Origin: a bacterium
Lineage (GTDB): Bacteria > Chloroflexota > Dormibacteria > Aeolococcales > Bog-877
DNA: 52,301 nucleotides
Direction: 5' to 3'
Assembly: GCA_021809895.1 (NCBI GenBank)
Contig: JAJZJU010000003.1
Location: 1 to 52,301, forward strand
Shown: one piece after another, positions 33,832-42,922 of the stretch
Position numbering within the stretch: position 1 is the first letter of the stretch
Layout of the letters: every line of letters begins with the position of its first letter
Notes under the pieces: generated by a model
Seen by the model: the letters and a program-made list of their open reading frames with translations, nothing else
The model's database searches: none
What the model was told of the DNA's origin: nothing
Translations under genes and position numbers: made by a program

Positions 33832-35794
33832 CTAGCGGGACTTTCAGAGATTTGGCGGGCGAAGGGGCTGGATTGAACTCGGCGAAGGGGTAGGCAGGCG
33901 TAGTACCTACGGGCCGATGGCGAGAGCGCCGGTGGCCTCGAGGAGGCTCTGCTGGCGAGGGGTTGTCTCGGAGATGACCGCCGCAGTCCGAGGACGGCCT
34001 CGACCTCCACCGGCCGCAGGGTAGATCAAGGGGGACTCGGTGACCTCGTCAAGGTCGGCGATCAAGGACTGCGGCTCCCTGGTGTCGGCAACGGCAGCGG
34101 CGCGGTGCTGGAGCAGGCGGACCAGCATCAAGCCCAGGACGCAGTAGAGGCCGTGCACTTGGATCTTCTGGTCGGTCCAGTGCCACATCGGTGACCAGGC
34201 CACAGCCCGCTCGGCGTGCAGCTGGCGGAAGGCATCCTCAGCCTCACTCTGACCTCGGGCGGCGAGGATGACCCGCTCCGGCTCCCACTCCAAATGGTTG
34301 GTGATCCACAGCCGGCGCCCGAAGAGATGGTCGACCAGGTGCGTCACCCGCTCCTCGTCGACTGCGAACTGGAGTTGTGGCCGGTTCTGGGCATCGGCCT
34401 CGAGTTTGGTCGTCACCACTTGGCGCAGGTGTTGGGCGGAGATGATGCCATCGATCTCGTGGCGGAGGGTTTCGGGATCTGGGGGCTTGCGGCGGCTGCC
34501 CCTCTGCAGCATGGCCTGGAGCTCCGATAGTGCTGCCTGGGCCCTGACCAGGTGCTGGCGAAGACCGGCCAGCTGGCCGCTGGCCAGGGTGGGGCTATGG
34601 GTTTGGACCACCAGCCGCTGTCGGCGCAGGATCATCTGCTGACCGGCGCTGTAGCGGATCCCGCTGAGCCTCGGATGTGCTGCCAGTTGAAAGCTCGCCA
34701 GGGGCGCCGCCAACAACTCCCGATGCTGGCTTGGCGGCACCGAGGTCACATAGCTGATGCCGCTCTTGTCCACCTGGCGCTGGTTGACCACGGACACATT
34801 GCCGGTGTCATAGACCGCGGTCGCCGCGCCCAGCCCCAGCTGCTGGAGGCGCTCCTCCAGCCGCGGCCAGGCCTCGCGGAATATGGTCACATCTGGACTG
34901 TTGCCGGCGTACACGTGGTTGAAGAGCGGCATCTCACTGTGCACCGTGGTAGCCAGGGTCAGCCCTACCTGGCGCAGGTCGTAGCGATGAGCCTTGTTAT
35001 GACCTCGGCGAGGCATCTGGGGCCGGCTGCTGCCACTGTCGATCCAGGTGAAGAAGCTGGTGCATTCGAAGGCCACCACCTCATCGCCCAAGGGCAGTTG
35101 GGCCAGTGCCTTTTGGGCCACCTCACCCATGATTGCTCCCGGGGCAGCCTCTGGTACCCGGTCCATCGCCTGCCAGAAGTCCTGGCTGCTCAGCTGGTCG
35201 GGGGATATCCCGCAGATGCGGCGCAGGGCCGTTGTTTCGTACCACTCGGCGAAGCCTCGCTTGGAGCGTGGCGACACCACTCGGTTGATGGCGGCCAGGA
35301 CCAGGTAGGTGCCCACTGAGGGCGCGTGGTTGCCCGGTTGAGGGCAGTGGCGATCGATGGTGGCGACCAGATCCAGATCCCCCGCCAGCCGCCAGAGCGC
35401 CGCCACTGCCCCAAAGTGGCGAGTCCTCAGCGTGGTCGGGGTCAGTGCTCCCTGCCGCATGGCCACCAGGTCATCGACCTTGTCCAGGTAGACCTGGTCA
35501 ACATTGCGGGGCTTGCCATTCACGCGGGCCGAGCGGGCCGCGTAGTAGTAGGCATGGCCGCGGATGAGCTTGCTGACGAGGCGGTAACTCGATTAGGCAC
35601 GACCATACCACGTACCCCAACCCCATGGCAACAGCCGATACCGGCATCTAGTTCGGATGTGTCTCCCAGGCCGGATCTTATATTAGGGACGACTCATACT
35701 CGTCATACCCAACCAGCTCTACTGACTTCCCCAGCGGCCCTCAGCGCCGCCTGAACCGGCGCCTCGCACCCTCAACTTCTGAAAGTCCCGCTAG
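33832..35794 (-). mobile_element. IS1634-family insertion sequence
   Basis: Bounded by 17-bp perfect inverted repeats CTAGCGGGACTTTCAGA at 33832-33848 and, inverted, 35778-35794. It contains one transposase. No target duplication is visible at either flank, so it may be old or rearranged on one side. Confidence 0.85.
33907..35523 (-). CDS. IS1634-family transposase
   Basis: A 538-residue transposase of the IS1634 group. Family features are GTYLVLAAINRVVSPRSK near residue 90, SSQDFWQAMDRV, AVYDTGNVSVVNQ (second acidic residue), GQSEAEDAFRQLH (catalytic Glu) and SPMWHWTDQKIQVHG. The first acidic position, usually Asp in D-x-T-x-F-F, reads AFECTSFFTW here, so Glu replaces Asp; activity is uncertain. 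Full length, no frame break. Confidence 0.9.
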   Translation of the reverse strand: MNGKPRNVDQVYLDKVDDLVAMRQGALTPTTLRTRHFGAVAALWRLAGDLDLVATIDRHCPQPGNHAPSVGTYLVLAAINRVVSPRSKRGFAEWYETTALRRICGISPDQLSSQDFWQAMDRVPEAAPGAIMGEVAQKALAQLPLGDEVVAFECTSFFTWIDSGSSRPQMPRRGHNKAHRYDLRQVGLTLATTVHSEMPLFNHVYAGNSPDVTIFREAWPRLEERLQQLGLGAATAVYDTGNVSVVNQRQVDKSGISYVTSVPPSQHRELLAAPLASFQLAAHPRLSGIRYSAGQQMILRRQRLVVQTHSPTLASGQLAGLRQHLVRAQAALSELQAMLQRGSRRKPPDPETLRHEIDGIISAQHLRQVVTTKLEADAQNRPQLQFAVDEERVTHLVDHLFGRRLWITNHLEWEPERVILAARGQSEAEDAFRQLHAERAVAWSPMWHWTDQKIQVHGLYCVLGLMLVRLLQHRAAAVADTREPQSLIADLDEVTESPLIYPAAGGGRGRPRTAAVISETTPRQQSLLEATGALAIGP

Positions 35795-35883
35795 CCAGTA
35801 GACGCCCCGCGCTCGACGCCACTGCCGAAAGACGGGTACCTGGGCCACATGGCCCCATGGGGCCAGCAACACCCGCGTAGGCC

Positions 35884-37330
35884 CAATGCCAGTAACTTAG
35901 GGCGGCGAGAGGATCCCGATGGCCGCCGGAGTCGGCAGGGTGGGCTGGGGCCAGTGGCGGTGCTCTGGGCGCTTGACAGCGAAGCTGGTCATCTTGCGGC
36001 GCACGACGCGGGGATTGGCGCGCAGGCGGCGCCGGGGCAGCAGTTCTTCGAGGATCTCCTGGGTGGCATGGAGGATAGCCGCGGCGAGGCTGACCTTGTC
36101 GCCCACGGAGCGGCGACTGCTGCGGCGTGCGGCGCGCAGGGTACGGGTGAAACTCACCCGGTCAGGGTCGATGTCGCTGTCGTGAGCGGCCTGGCAGAGC
36201 AGGGCTCGAATCGCGTAGTGGACGCAGAGCATGCCCCACGCCTCCTGGTAGACCCCATCGGAGGTCTTGGAGCGTAGCACCACCCGGGGGCCGCGCTGGT
36301 GAGTCTTGAGCTCATCCAGTGCGGACTCGAACTCCCAACGCTCCGAGTAAAGTGCGGCCAGCTCGTGCGCAGGTGCCAGTTTGGGATCCAGGATCGTGGT
36401 GACCAATCGGTAGGCAGACTCCGCCTGGGGCCGACCCGGGTCCTCGATGGTGTACTCGATGACCCGCACTACCAGGACGTCTTTACGGCTGCGCTTGTCG
36501 GGTGATGCCACCAACTCGGAGCGGAACGAACCATCGGGATAGCGCTCCAGCACCGGCAGGACGGCATTGGCCTTGGCGCGCCAGCACAGCTGCGCTCCGG
36601 TCCCTGCCATGGCCGAAAACAGGGGGTGAGCGGTGAATCCTCGATCCGCCAGGATCAGCATCCCCGGGTCGATCGCAGCTACCAGCTGGCGCGCGAGGGT
36701 CGGCTCGCCAGTCCCGTAAGCTCCCATCGCGGCTGCGAATATGGCTTTGGTGCCGGACTCCGCCAGCGCCACGATGCGCAACTGCGGGAATGCCGACTCT
36801 CCCCGACTGGAACCGGGCCGTCCGAATGTCTGGGCATTGTCAGCCGTGTCGGCGGTGTCGAGCGTGGTGCCATCCATGGAGACCACCCGCCACCCCCGAT
36901 AGAACGCGCCCCGGGTGTCCAGTTGCGCCAGCGGCACGCACGCGGCTGTGAACAGGGCTTGCAGCGGCGCCGATCCCAGTCTCGCTCGCGCCTTCGAGAT
37001 CGCCACCGAACTCGGCCGCTGCAGCGCATTCCGGGCCCGCCCAAGCAGGCCTTCGGTGAGCTCCCGCAGCACCTCCTCGTAGCCTGCTTCTCGAAACAGA
37101 GTCATCGCCAGCACGTAGTAGACAACCATCCGTGCCGGCAACAGCCGGTAGCGCAACTCACGCTTCCCAGTGCTCTCGATCGCCTTGTCCACCAAGTCCT
37201 GGGGATAGGTAGCTGTCAACACTCCCAGGGCGATCCGATCGCGCAACCTCCGACCATCCTCAGGCTTCGGCTGTCCTACCCGTGGCACCCACCCATTATA
37301 CCAGCTTTAGGCTCTAAGTTACTGGTATTG
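35884..37330 (-). mobile_element. IS4-family insertion sequence with 10-bp target duplication
   Basis: Ends are 17-bp inverted repeats CAATGCCAGTAACTTAG (35884-35900) and its near-complement CTAAGTTACTGGTATTG (37314-37330), one mismatch. The direct duplication CGCGTAGGCC is at 35874-35883 and 37331-37340. The total length is 1447 bases. IS4-group elements make 9-12 bp duplications, which fits. The perfect duplication and intact gene point to a recent insertion. Confidence 0.95.
35897..37288 (-). CDS. IS4-family transposase
   Basis: A 463-residue transposase. The IS4 N-terminal domain (about residues 15-110) is followed by a DDE core: Asp in SMDGTTLDTADT, Asp in LILADRGFTAHPLF and Glu in YSERWEFESALDELKTH, the Y-x2-R-x3-E-x6-K signature of the family. 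The stop codon lies inside the left inverted repeat. It appears intact. Confidence 0.93.
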   Translation of the reverse strand: MPRVGQPKPEDGRRLRDRIALGVLTATYPQDLVDKAIESTGKRELRYRLLPARMVVYYVLAMTLFREAGYEEVLRELTEGLLGRARNALQRPSSVAISKARARLGSAPLQALFTAACVPLAQLDTRGAFYRGWRVVSMDGTTLDTADTADNAQTFGRPGSSRGESAFPQLRIVALAESGTKAIFAAAMGAYGTGEPTLARQLVAAIDPGMLILADRGFTAHPLFSAMAGTGAQLCWRAKANAVLPVLERYPDGSFRSELVASPDKRSRKDVLVVRVIEYTIEDPGRPQAESAYRLVTTILDPKLAPAHELAALYSERWEFESALDELKTHQRGPRVVLRSKTSDGVYQEAWGMLCVHYAIRALLCQAAHDSDIDPDRVSFTRTLRAARRSSRRSVGDKVSLAAAILHATQEILEELLPRRRLRANPRVVRRKMTSFAVKRPEHRHWPQPTLPTPAAIGILSPP

Positions 37331-37340
37331 CGCGTAGGCC

Positions 37341-37620
37341 CGCGACTGGGTGGCTGGGGACACCGTAATTAAAGGGTGCACCCAGTCGGGCCGGTTGCGC
37401 GCCGTGGCTTGGCCGGGAGGGTAGATGGCCGGGCGGCGCCTCCAGAATCGGAACCCCGCGAAGCGGCGCTTGCGTTTCCAGACCCATGGCAGATCGGGAC
37501 CCGTGCCCCATAGGAAACTGGAGGCGACCGCTACAGCACCGCCAACGCCCCGGGGTACCGGGGACCCATCGGGCCTCCCGGTCCGTCCGGGCGTTGCAGC
37601 TCGCCGCTCTGGGGATCTAC
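37341..37620. other. intergenic region downstream of surface protein
   Basis: Between the IS4 duplication and the stop of the large surface protein. No gene or clear terminator is seen. Confidence 0.4.
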
Positions 37621-40179
37621 TCAGACGCGAGGATGAGGCCGGAGCCTGGCGGCGGTCAAAAGCAACAGGGCGCCGAGGATAATGGCGAGCACTGCCAGCA
37701 CGCCAGCCAGGACGAGGTCAGCACCAGTGTTGGGGGTGGGAGTGCTAGCAGCCTTCACCGCCCCCGCCGGAGTTGGGGCTGGAGTTGGAGTTGGAGCTGT
37801 GTGGGCTCCCAGGGCCCCACCCGACGCCGTGATCGTGACCGGCTCGCCACAGACCAGAGAGCTGCTCAGGTTGGCCGAGTCGTTGACCGAGTTGAAGGTG
37901 ACTCCCCAGTAATACGTCCCCGCGACCGCAGGGGCGTACCCGGAGCCAGGTGAGGTCGCCGTCCAGGTGGCTGCACCGTTGGTGGTTGTCGGCCCGGTGA
38001 GGGCAGCGCTGCCGAGGGTATCCGCCAAAGCGCTGCACGTTGGGTCGGAGTACAACGCAAAGCTCACGTTGTCAAAGGCCGCCGGACTGACTATGCCGGT
38101 GACTTGGGCTGTGTCTGACAGATGGGTCCCTACGGGCCCCCCGGCGCTCGGGACGGTGGTGATCGTGGGCGTATTAGGGGTCGGCGGAGGAGGCGGCTGG
38201 ACTGGGGCAGCGTTGACCACCATCGGCTCCGATCCGCAGACACTGTCGATCGTCGGAATGGAGGCATACCCGGCCCCCCCACTGACGGTCACGACCGCCT
38301 GCCACGTGTAGCTGCCCACGGCGGTGGGCGTGTATGCGGCTGCCCCCGTACTGGCTTGACCACTGGAATCGAGCGCGATCGGGACCTTCGCAGAGGAGTG
38401 GTAGACCGGGGTGCCGCTGCAACTGGTCCCCGAGTACAGCGAGAACACGACCGACCCACTGGCCGAAGAGTCCTCCGCAGCCAGGGCGGCGTACCCGCTC
38501 ACGGCGACCGTGTCGCCCACAGACCGTCCGATCGTGATCGTGCTGGTGACGCCGCCGGAGGCTGGCGTGGGAATCGCTGTCGTGGTGGCCGTGAGATTCC
38601 CGGCCGGGTTCAATACCATCACCGGCTCACTTGTACACGAACTGTAGAGAGTGGGGACTTGGAAGAGGCTGCCGCCGGTGATGCTGACAGCGGCCTGCCA
38701 GGCATAGCTCCCGGCCGAGGTGGGCTTAAACGCAGTGCTGCCAGTGCTGGCATTCCCGTTGGCGTCGAGGGCGATCTGAGTCGTGGTCGGGGATTGGTAG
38801 ACGGGGGTGCCGCTGCAGCTCGTCCCCGAGTACAGCGAGAACACGACCGACCCGCGCGCTCCCGGGTCGCTACTGACAAGGGACGCGAAGTTGCTCACGT
38901 TTACGGTGTCTCCCACGTAGCTCCCCAGGGTTATCGTGCTGATGGTGCTAGGGGACACGGGGGCTGGAATGGCCCTCGTGGTGACAGCGAGCTGCCCGCC
39001 CGGACCAGTGATCGGTGCCACGTCGTCCAGGCTGTTGGTGAGGAACTGGTCATAGGGCATGGGCGCGTTGGAGATCAACGGTACCGAGCCGGCGGCGTAG
39101 GCGACGTGGGCGTAGTCGACTGCGACCAGATTGCCGCCGTTGTTGCTGACGAAAATGTGGCCTGCGCCGTCGACTGATCCCTGGTCGAACGGCTGCCCAC
39201 CGAACTGCTTCCCGTGCTCCCGGAGACAGTTCGTGATCGTGCACTGGCCCGTCCTCTGCCCGAACACGATCTCGGACGCGACCGGCGAGGCGCCTTCAAT
39301 CCCGCTTAGGGGCAGCTGCGCGATCATGGTCGAGCCGAATAGGATGATGCTCTTACTGAAGGGGTCGTAGGCCATGCCATGGGCGGCCTCAAACCCAGCC
39401 CCGGCGCCCTTTGACCCTGGCGTGGGCAACAGTTGGGTCAGCGTCGCCGAACACTTCCCGCCAGGCGAGGTGGGAGCATCGATGCTGATCTGGCCGAAGA
39501 GCCCGTACCCAGCGGTGGCACTGCCGGACGGGTTGCTAGCCGTGTAATAGGCCCCACTGGGGGTCCAGACGATCGTGTCCATGACGGCTGGAGCGACGGT
39601 CTGGCCCACCGGGTTGAGGGAGCAGTTAGAAGCGGGCGTCTGAATGACTCCGTTCTTGACGGTGACGATGGCCAGCCCGCCTCCGCCGTAGCCGCCAGCG
39701 GTGATGTACTGGCCGCCGGGCGCCACCGAGATGTGGTCCACCTGCCCAAGACCGGTGCTGACGTTGATCGGGGTGGCATTGGTGAAGCTACCGCTGGAAT
39801 TCGGGACGAGTTCCGTCACGTAGCCGTCGCTCTGGCCCCCCACCACCAGGTTCGTTCCATTCAAGAACTGGATCCCGTCGGCGCCCGGGAGGTTGGCGAC
39901 CTTATGGATGTTGCCGATCGAAAGCTGGCCGTTCGTGTAGGTGTAAGTGGCAGACTGCACATTCGCGGCGACATCGCCCGGATTAGTGGTGCAGTTGCTG
40001 CCCCCGCCGCCCTGATTCGCGAAGCAAGTGAAGTAGAGAGTGCCCGTCGGCAGGGTCAGAGCTGACACCTGGGCAGTCCCCAGCACTGCCGTGGCAATCA
40101 GCCCCAGGACCCCGGCCGTGACCATGAGGCCCCCCAGCCGACTGAGATAACGTCCAGATCGTCTCGAACCTCGGTTCAC
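37621..40179 (-). CDS. large cell-wall surface protein with Ig-like repeats and PNTG-type anchor
   Basis: An 852-residue protein. GTG 40179 lies 7 bases after AGGAGG. A signal peptide follows (GGLMVTAGVLGLIATAVLGTAQVSA, about 16-40). Residues about 45-400 look like a beta-propeller (repeated GGQSDGYVTEL, GGQYITAGGYGGGGLAIVTV, GHIFVSNNGGNLVAVDY). Two Ig-like modules of about 130 residues follow, sharing GSVVFSLYSGTSCSGTPVY, then a third, shorter diverged module. The C-terminus has a Pro/Thr linker, PNTGAD, a hydrophobic helix (LVLAGVLAVLAIILGALLLL) and a basic tail, resembling a sortase signal. No sortase gene is in the window. It may be a wall-anchored adhesin or sensor. Confidence 0.82.
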   Translation of the reverse strand: MNRGSRRSGRYLSRLGGLMVTAGVLGLIATAVLGTAQVSALTLPTGTLYFTCFANQGGGGSNCTTNPGDVAANVQSATYTYTNGQLSIGNIHKVANLPGADGIQFLNGTNLVVGGQSDGYVTELVPNSSGSFTNATPINVSTGLGQVDHISVAPGGQYITAGGYGGGGLAIVTVKNGVIQTPASNCSLNPVGQTVAPAVMDTIVWTPSGAYYTASNPSGSATAGYGLFGQISIDAPTSPGGKCSATLTQLLPTPGSKGAGAGFEAAHGMAYDPFSKSIILFGSTMIAQLPLSGIEGASPVASEIVFGQRTGQCTITNCLREHGKQFGGQPFDQGSVDGAGHIFVSNNGGNLVAVDYAHVAYAAGSVPLISNAPMPYDQFLTNSLDDVAPITGPGGQLAVTTRAIPAPVSPSTISTITLGSYVGDTVNVSNFASLVSSDPGARGSVVFSLYSGTSCSGTPVYQSPTTTQIALDANGNASTGSTAFKPTSAGSYAWQAAVSITGGSLFQVPTLYSSCTSEPVMVLNPAGNLTATTTAIPTPASGGVTSTITIGRSVGDTVAVSGYAALAAEDSSASGSVVFSLYSGTSCSGTPVYHSSAKVPIALDSSGQASTGAAAYTPTAVGSYTWQAVVTVSGGAGYASIPTIDSVCGSEPMVVNAAPVQPPPPPTPNTPTITTVPSAGGPVGTHLSDTAQVTGIVSPAAFDNVSFALYSDPTCSALADTLGSAALTGPTTTNGAATWTATSPGSGYAPAVAGTYYWGVTFNSVNDSANLSSSLVCGEPVTITASGGALGAHTAPTPTPAPTPAGAVKAASTPTPNTGADLVLAGVLAVLAIILGALLLLTAARLRPHPRV
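38400..38870 (-). repeat. duplicated Ig-like module DNA
   Basis: Near-identical blocks around 38407-38460 and 38806-38856 (containing CGAGTACAGCGAGAACACGA) mark a tandem duplication of a ~397-bp unit inside the surface protein gene. Confidence 0.7.
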
Positions 40180-40457
40180 GTGCGTACCTCCTGTATCCGC
40201 CTGTATGAATTCGGACAACGATCGAGTTCTGGTGGAAAACCCCAAGCCGGGGCCACGACGAGATCAGAGCGGCGGCCGGAGCCCCAGCCGGCTCTGCCGA
40301 GCGCCGGCCCCTAGAGTCCTCAACCAAGCGCGGTCTGCATTCCTTCCGCTGGCGGCCCCATGCACCGGGGGCGTCTCCGTCCGCCCGACGGCGACTCGGG
40401 TCACTGTAAACGGCCGGTGACGGCTCCTGACGGCTCAGAAGCCGTGTCTTCACGAGT

Positions 40458-40485
40458 TGTTACCGAAATGTTACAGAAACGTCAC
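40458..40485. promoter_or_regulatory. Pho-box-like 11-bp direct repeats
   Basis: TGTTAC at 40458 and 40469 and CGTCAC at 40480, exactly 11 bases apart. On the minus strand this is GTAACA-N5-GTAACA, close to the TTAACA-N5 repeats bound by Bacillus PhoP. It lies 280 bases upstream of the surface protein start. Confidence 0.45.
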
Positions 40486-40629
40486 TCTGGCACTTGCCAG
40501 ATGTCGAGGTTGGTTAGTTGCGGCTCGCCCCTGGGTCCGTTCGGATTGCGAACCCCAGGCGGTGCCAACGCCACCGCCTGGGTCCGAAGCACGGTCGCCC
40601 GGACCCGGGCCCTGAACTACCGCCCGGCT

Positions 40630-40880
40630 CGAGATGCCCCGTTCAAAGCGGCACTCTGATCAGGCATCAACGAGAGCCGGCCGCTGAGGAGGGCGCTGCA
40701 CGTGAGCATCCCTCTCTTGTTGCGATAACCGCGCGCTTTCCGCTTGGCAGCCTGGATGAATGAGTTAATCCCCTCCAGGAGGCTGGCAGGTACTGGTCTG
40801 GTGCCCGCGGACGGCCCCTGACTTGCTTGCAGGCGGTGCCGGTCGTACTCCGCATATTGCCGAGCCAGAGAGCGCACCGG
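40630..40880 (-). pseudogene. ISL3-family transposase C-terminal fragment
   Basis: The minus strand reads LLEGINSFIQAAKRKARGYRN, the conserved C-terminal end of ISL3 transposases, followed by ALLSGRLSLMPDQ. Upstream sequence in other frames no longer matches, so only the tail remains. Confidence 0.8.
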
Positions 40881-41278
40881 CTATCTGGGACAACCACACG
40901 CCCGGCAGCCGGTACCCCAAAACGACGCGAGCGCGCTCTGCCACTGTTCTGATCTGGCGCTACCGCCGACATGCTCGCGCCCGAGTCTCGGTCAGCCCCG
41001 CCTCCCGCAGCGCTGGCCATACGGCTCCACCAGGCCCCAGACGGTTGATGGCCGGTCGGAGCGGGTCGGCCGCGCTAGCGCCGCCCTCCTTCACGAGTGC
41101 CGAAACCTGCTGCCCTGACCGCTGGCCCCGACCATCGACCGTCTGTTCCCCGGTCAGGGCCGGAGGGCCCCGAGCTGCAGGGAATCCTCCGTCGGCATGA
41201 GCGTAGTGCCAGCTGGTGAGGGGGCCGAGGCCCAACTAAACTCGAAGGTGAGTCGGCGAGAACGTGGAGGTGGCGGAT

Positions 41279-42265
41279 ATGCAGATGCGCAAACTTGGTG
41301 GCCAGGGGCTGGAGGTGTCGGCCCTGGGGCTCGGATGCATGGGAATGTCGGAGTTCTACGGCCAGCGCGACGACCAAGAGTCGATCGCCACCATCCACCG
41401 TGCGCTTGAGCTCGGCGTCAACTTCCTGGACACCGCCGACATGTACGGGCCCTTCCACAACGAGCGCCTGGTGGGTGAGGCGATCGCCGACCGCCGGGAC
41501 CAGGTGATCCTCGCCACCAAGTTTGGCAACGAGAGGCGCGAGGACGGTTCCTGGGTGGGCATCAACGGCCGCCCAGAGTACGTTCGGCGGGCCTGTGACG
41601 CCTCCCTCACCAGGCTCGGCGTCGATCACATCGACCTGTACTACCAACATCGGGTGGACCTCGAGGTCCCCATCGAGGAGACCGTGGGCGCGATGGCCGA
41701 GCTGGTGGAACAGGGCAAGGTGCTCTTCCTGGGGCTATCGGAGGCGGGTGCCAGCACGATCCGGCGCGCCCACGCGGTTCATCCCATCTCAGCCCTCCAG
41801 ACCGAGTACTCGCTCTTCACCCGCGAGCCGGAGCCGGAGATCCTGCCCACCGTGCGAGAGCTGGGGATCGGCTTTGTCGCCTACAGCCCGCTCGGACGCG
41901 GCATGTTGACAGGCCGCGCTCGCAGCACCGAGCAGGTGAGCGCGGACGGTGACACCAGGACGGCCCGCTTCCCCCGGTTCGCCGCTGAGAACTTGGAGCG
42001 CAACCTGGCCCTGGTGGACCGGATCGAGGAGATAGCCCGGGACAAGGGAGCCACCCCCGGACAGGTGGCGATCGCCTGGGTCTTGCACCAGGGGCAGGAC
42101 ATCGTTCCCATCCCGGGCACCAAGCGGCGCCGGTATCTGGAGGAGAACCTGGCAGCCGCCGAGCTGTCCTTGGATGGGGAGACCCTGGAGCAGCTGTCGG
42201 AGCTGGCACCGCTGGGAGCTGTCGCCGGCGAGCGTTACGCCAACATGAAGACGGTCAACCGCTGA
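41279..42265 (+). CDS. aldo/keto reductase
   Basis: A 328-residue AKR13-like (TIM-barrel) reductase. [13 protein letters not shown] near residue 17, the catalytic set in [14 protein letters not shown] (Asp, Tyr), LATKFG (Lys) and YYQHRVD (His), and the NADPH-binding end [13 protein letters not shown] are present. It probably reduces aldehydes or ketones with NADPH. I chose ATG 41279, 8 bases after GGAGG; a GTG at 41264 overlaps that ribosome site. It stands alone and is followed by a strong hairpin. Confidence 0.92.
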   Translation: MQMRKLGGQGLEVSALGLGCMGMSEFYGQRDDQESIATIHRALELGVNFLDTADMYGPFHNERLVGEAIADRRDQVILATKFGNERREDGSWVGINGRPEYVRRACDASLTRLGVDHIDLYYQHRVDLEVPIEETVGAMAELVEQGKVLFLGLSEAGASTIRRAHAVHPISALQTEYSLFTREPEPEILPTVRELGIGFVAYSPLGRGMLTGRARSTEQVSADGDTRTARFPRFAAENLERNLALVDRIEEIARDKGATPGQVAIAWVLHQGQDIVPIPGTKRRRYLEENLAAAELSLDGETLEQLSELAPLGAVAGERYANMKTVNR

Positions 42266-42274
42266 TCTCATTCA

Positions 42275-42298
42275 GGCTGGGCCCGCATGGGCCCAGCC
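42275..42298 (+). terminator. hairpin after aldo/keto reductase
   Basis: GGCTGGGCCC-GCAT-GGGCCCAGCC, a perfect 10-bp stem with a 4-base loop. No U-tract follows, as often in high-G+C genomes. Confidence 0.6.
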
Positions 42299-42361
42299 CT
42301 GAGTGGCCACCCGCCCCGAGGCACCAGAGGGCCCGCAGCCACCTCCCGCGTCCCCGCGGAA

Positions 42362-42408
42362 CCACAATATGAGGGGTAGAATGCCTGCAGTCGCCCCATA
42401 TGCTGTGG
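42362..42408. promoter_or_regulatory. candidate paired NrdR boxes around nrdR -10
   Basis: Two partial matches to the 16-base NrdR box (about 11/16 and 10/16), at 42362-42377 and 42393-42408. Their starts are 31 bases apart, the spacing reported for paired boxes. TAGAAT (42377-42382) between them is a -10. This would be autoregulation. Confidence 0.45.
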
Positions 42409-42430
42409 GCGAGGTTCGAATCGGAGATCC

Positions 42431-42922
42431 ATGCGCTGCCCCTACTGCAACCACGACGATCTGCGGGTGGTGGACTCGCGCGACTCCGAGACCGGAGAGG
42501 CGATCCGACGCCGACGCGCGTGCAACAGCTGCAACAAGCGCTTCACGACCTACGAGCGGATAGAGTCGGTGCCGTTTTACATAGTCAAGAAAGACGGTCG
42601 GCGGGAGGACTTCGACCGCCAAAAGCTCTTCCTGGGGCTGATGAACGCATGCAAGAAGCGGGACATCTCACCCGCCCAGGTGACCGAGATAGTCGATGAG
42701 ATCGAGGGGGATCTGCGCGGGCGCGGGCAGTCCGAGCTTCCCAGCCGGGAGGTGGGAGAGCTGGTCATGAACCGCCTGCGCCAGCTCGACGAGGTTGCCT
42801 ACGTGCGGTTTGCCTCGGTGTACCGTTCGTTCCGCGATCTCTCTGAAGTGCGCAACGAGATCGACCAGATCCTAGTCGGGGACCGCACCTCTCGCCGACG
42901 ACGTGCCAGCAGCAAGGCCTGA
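42431..42922 (+). CDS. nrdR: transcriptional repressor NrdR
   Basis: A 163-residue NrdR. The N-terminal zinc ribbon CPYCNHDDLRVVDSRDS...CNSCNKRFTTYERI is complete, followed by an ATP-cone (PFYIVKKDGRREDFDRQKLFLGL, then RSFRDLSEV). NrdR represses ribonucleotide reductase genes when dATP levels are high. No nrd gene is in the window. The end overlaps the YggS gene start by 20 bases. Candidate NrdR boxes flank its own -10. Confidence 0.96.
   Translation: MRCPYCNHDDLRVVDSRDSETGEAIRRRRACNSCNKRFTTYERIESVPFYIVKKDGRREDFDRQKLFLGLMNACKKRDISPAQVTEIVDEIEGDLRGRGQSELPSREVGELVMNRLRQLDEVAYVRFASVYRSFRDLSEVRNEIDQILVGDRTSRRRRASSKA

Larger units (their letters stand above)
40180..41278. other. 1.1-kb region with regulatory repeats and a transposase remnant
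   Basis: Holds the ribosome site and probable promoter of the surface protein, the three 11-bp repeats at 40458-40485, and an ISL3 fragment (40630-40880). The rest shows no recognised gene. TAAACT at 41235-41240 may be the -10 for the aldo/keto reductase. Confidence 0.45.

Noticed and set aside
42411..42425. GGTTCGAATC resembling a tRNA T-loop
   Set aside because: No pairing T-stem, acceptor stem or anticodon arm surrounds it; it lies in the nrdR leader.
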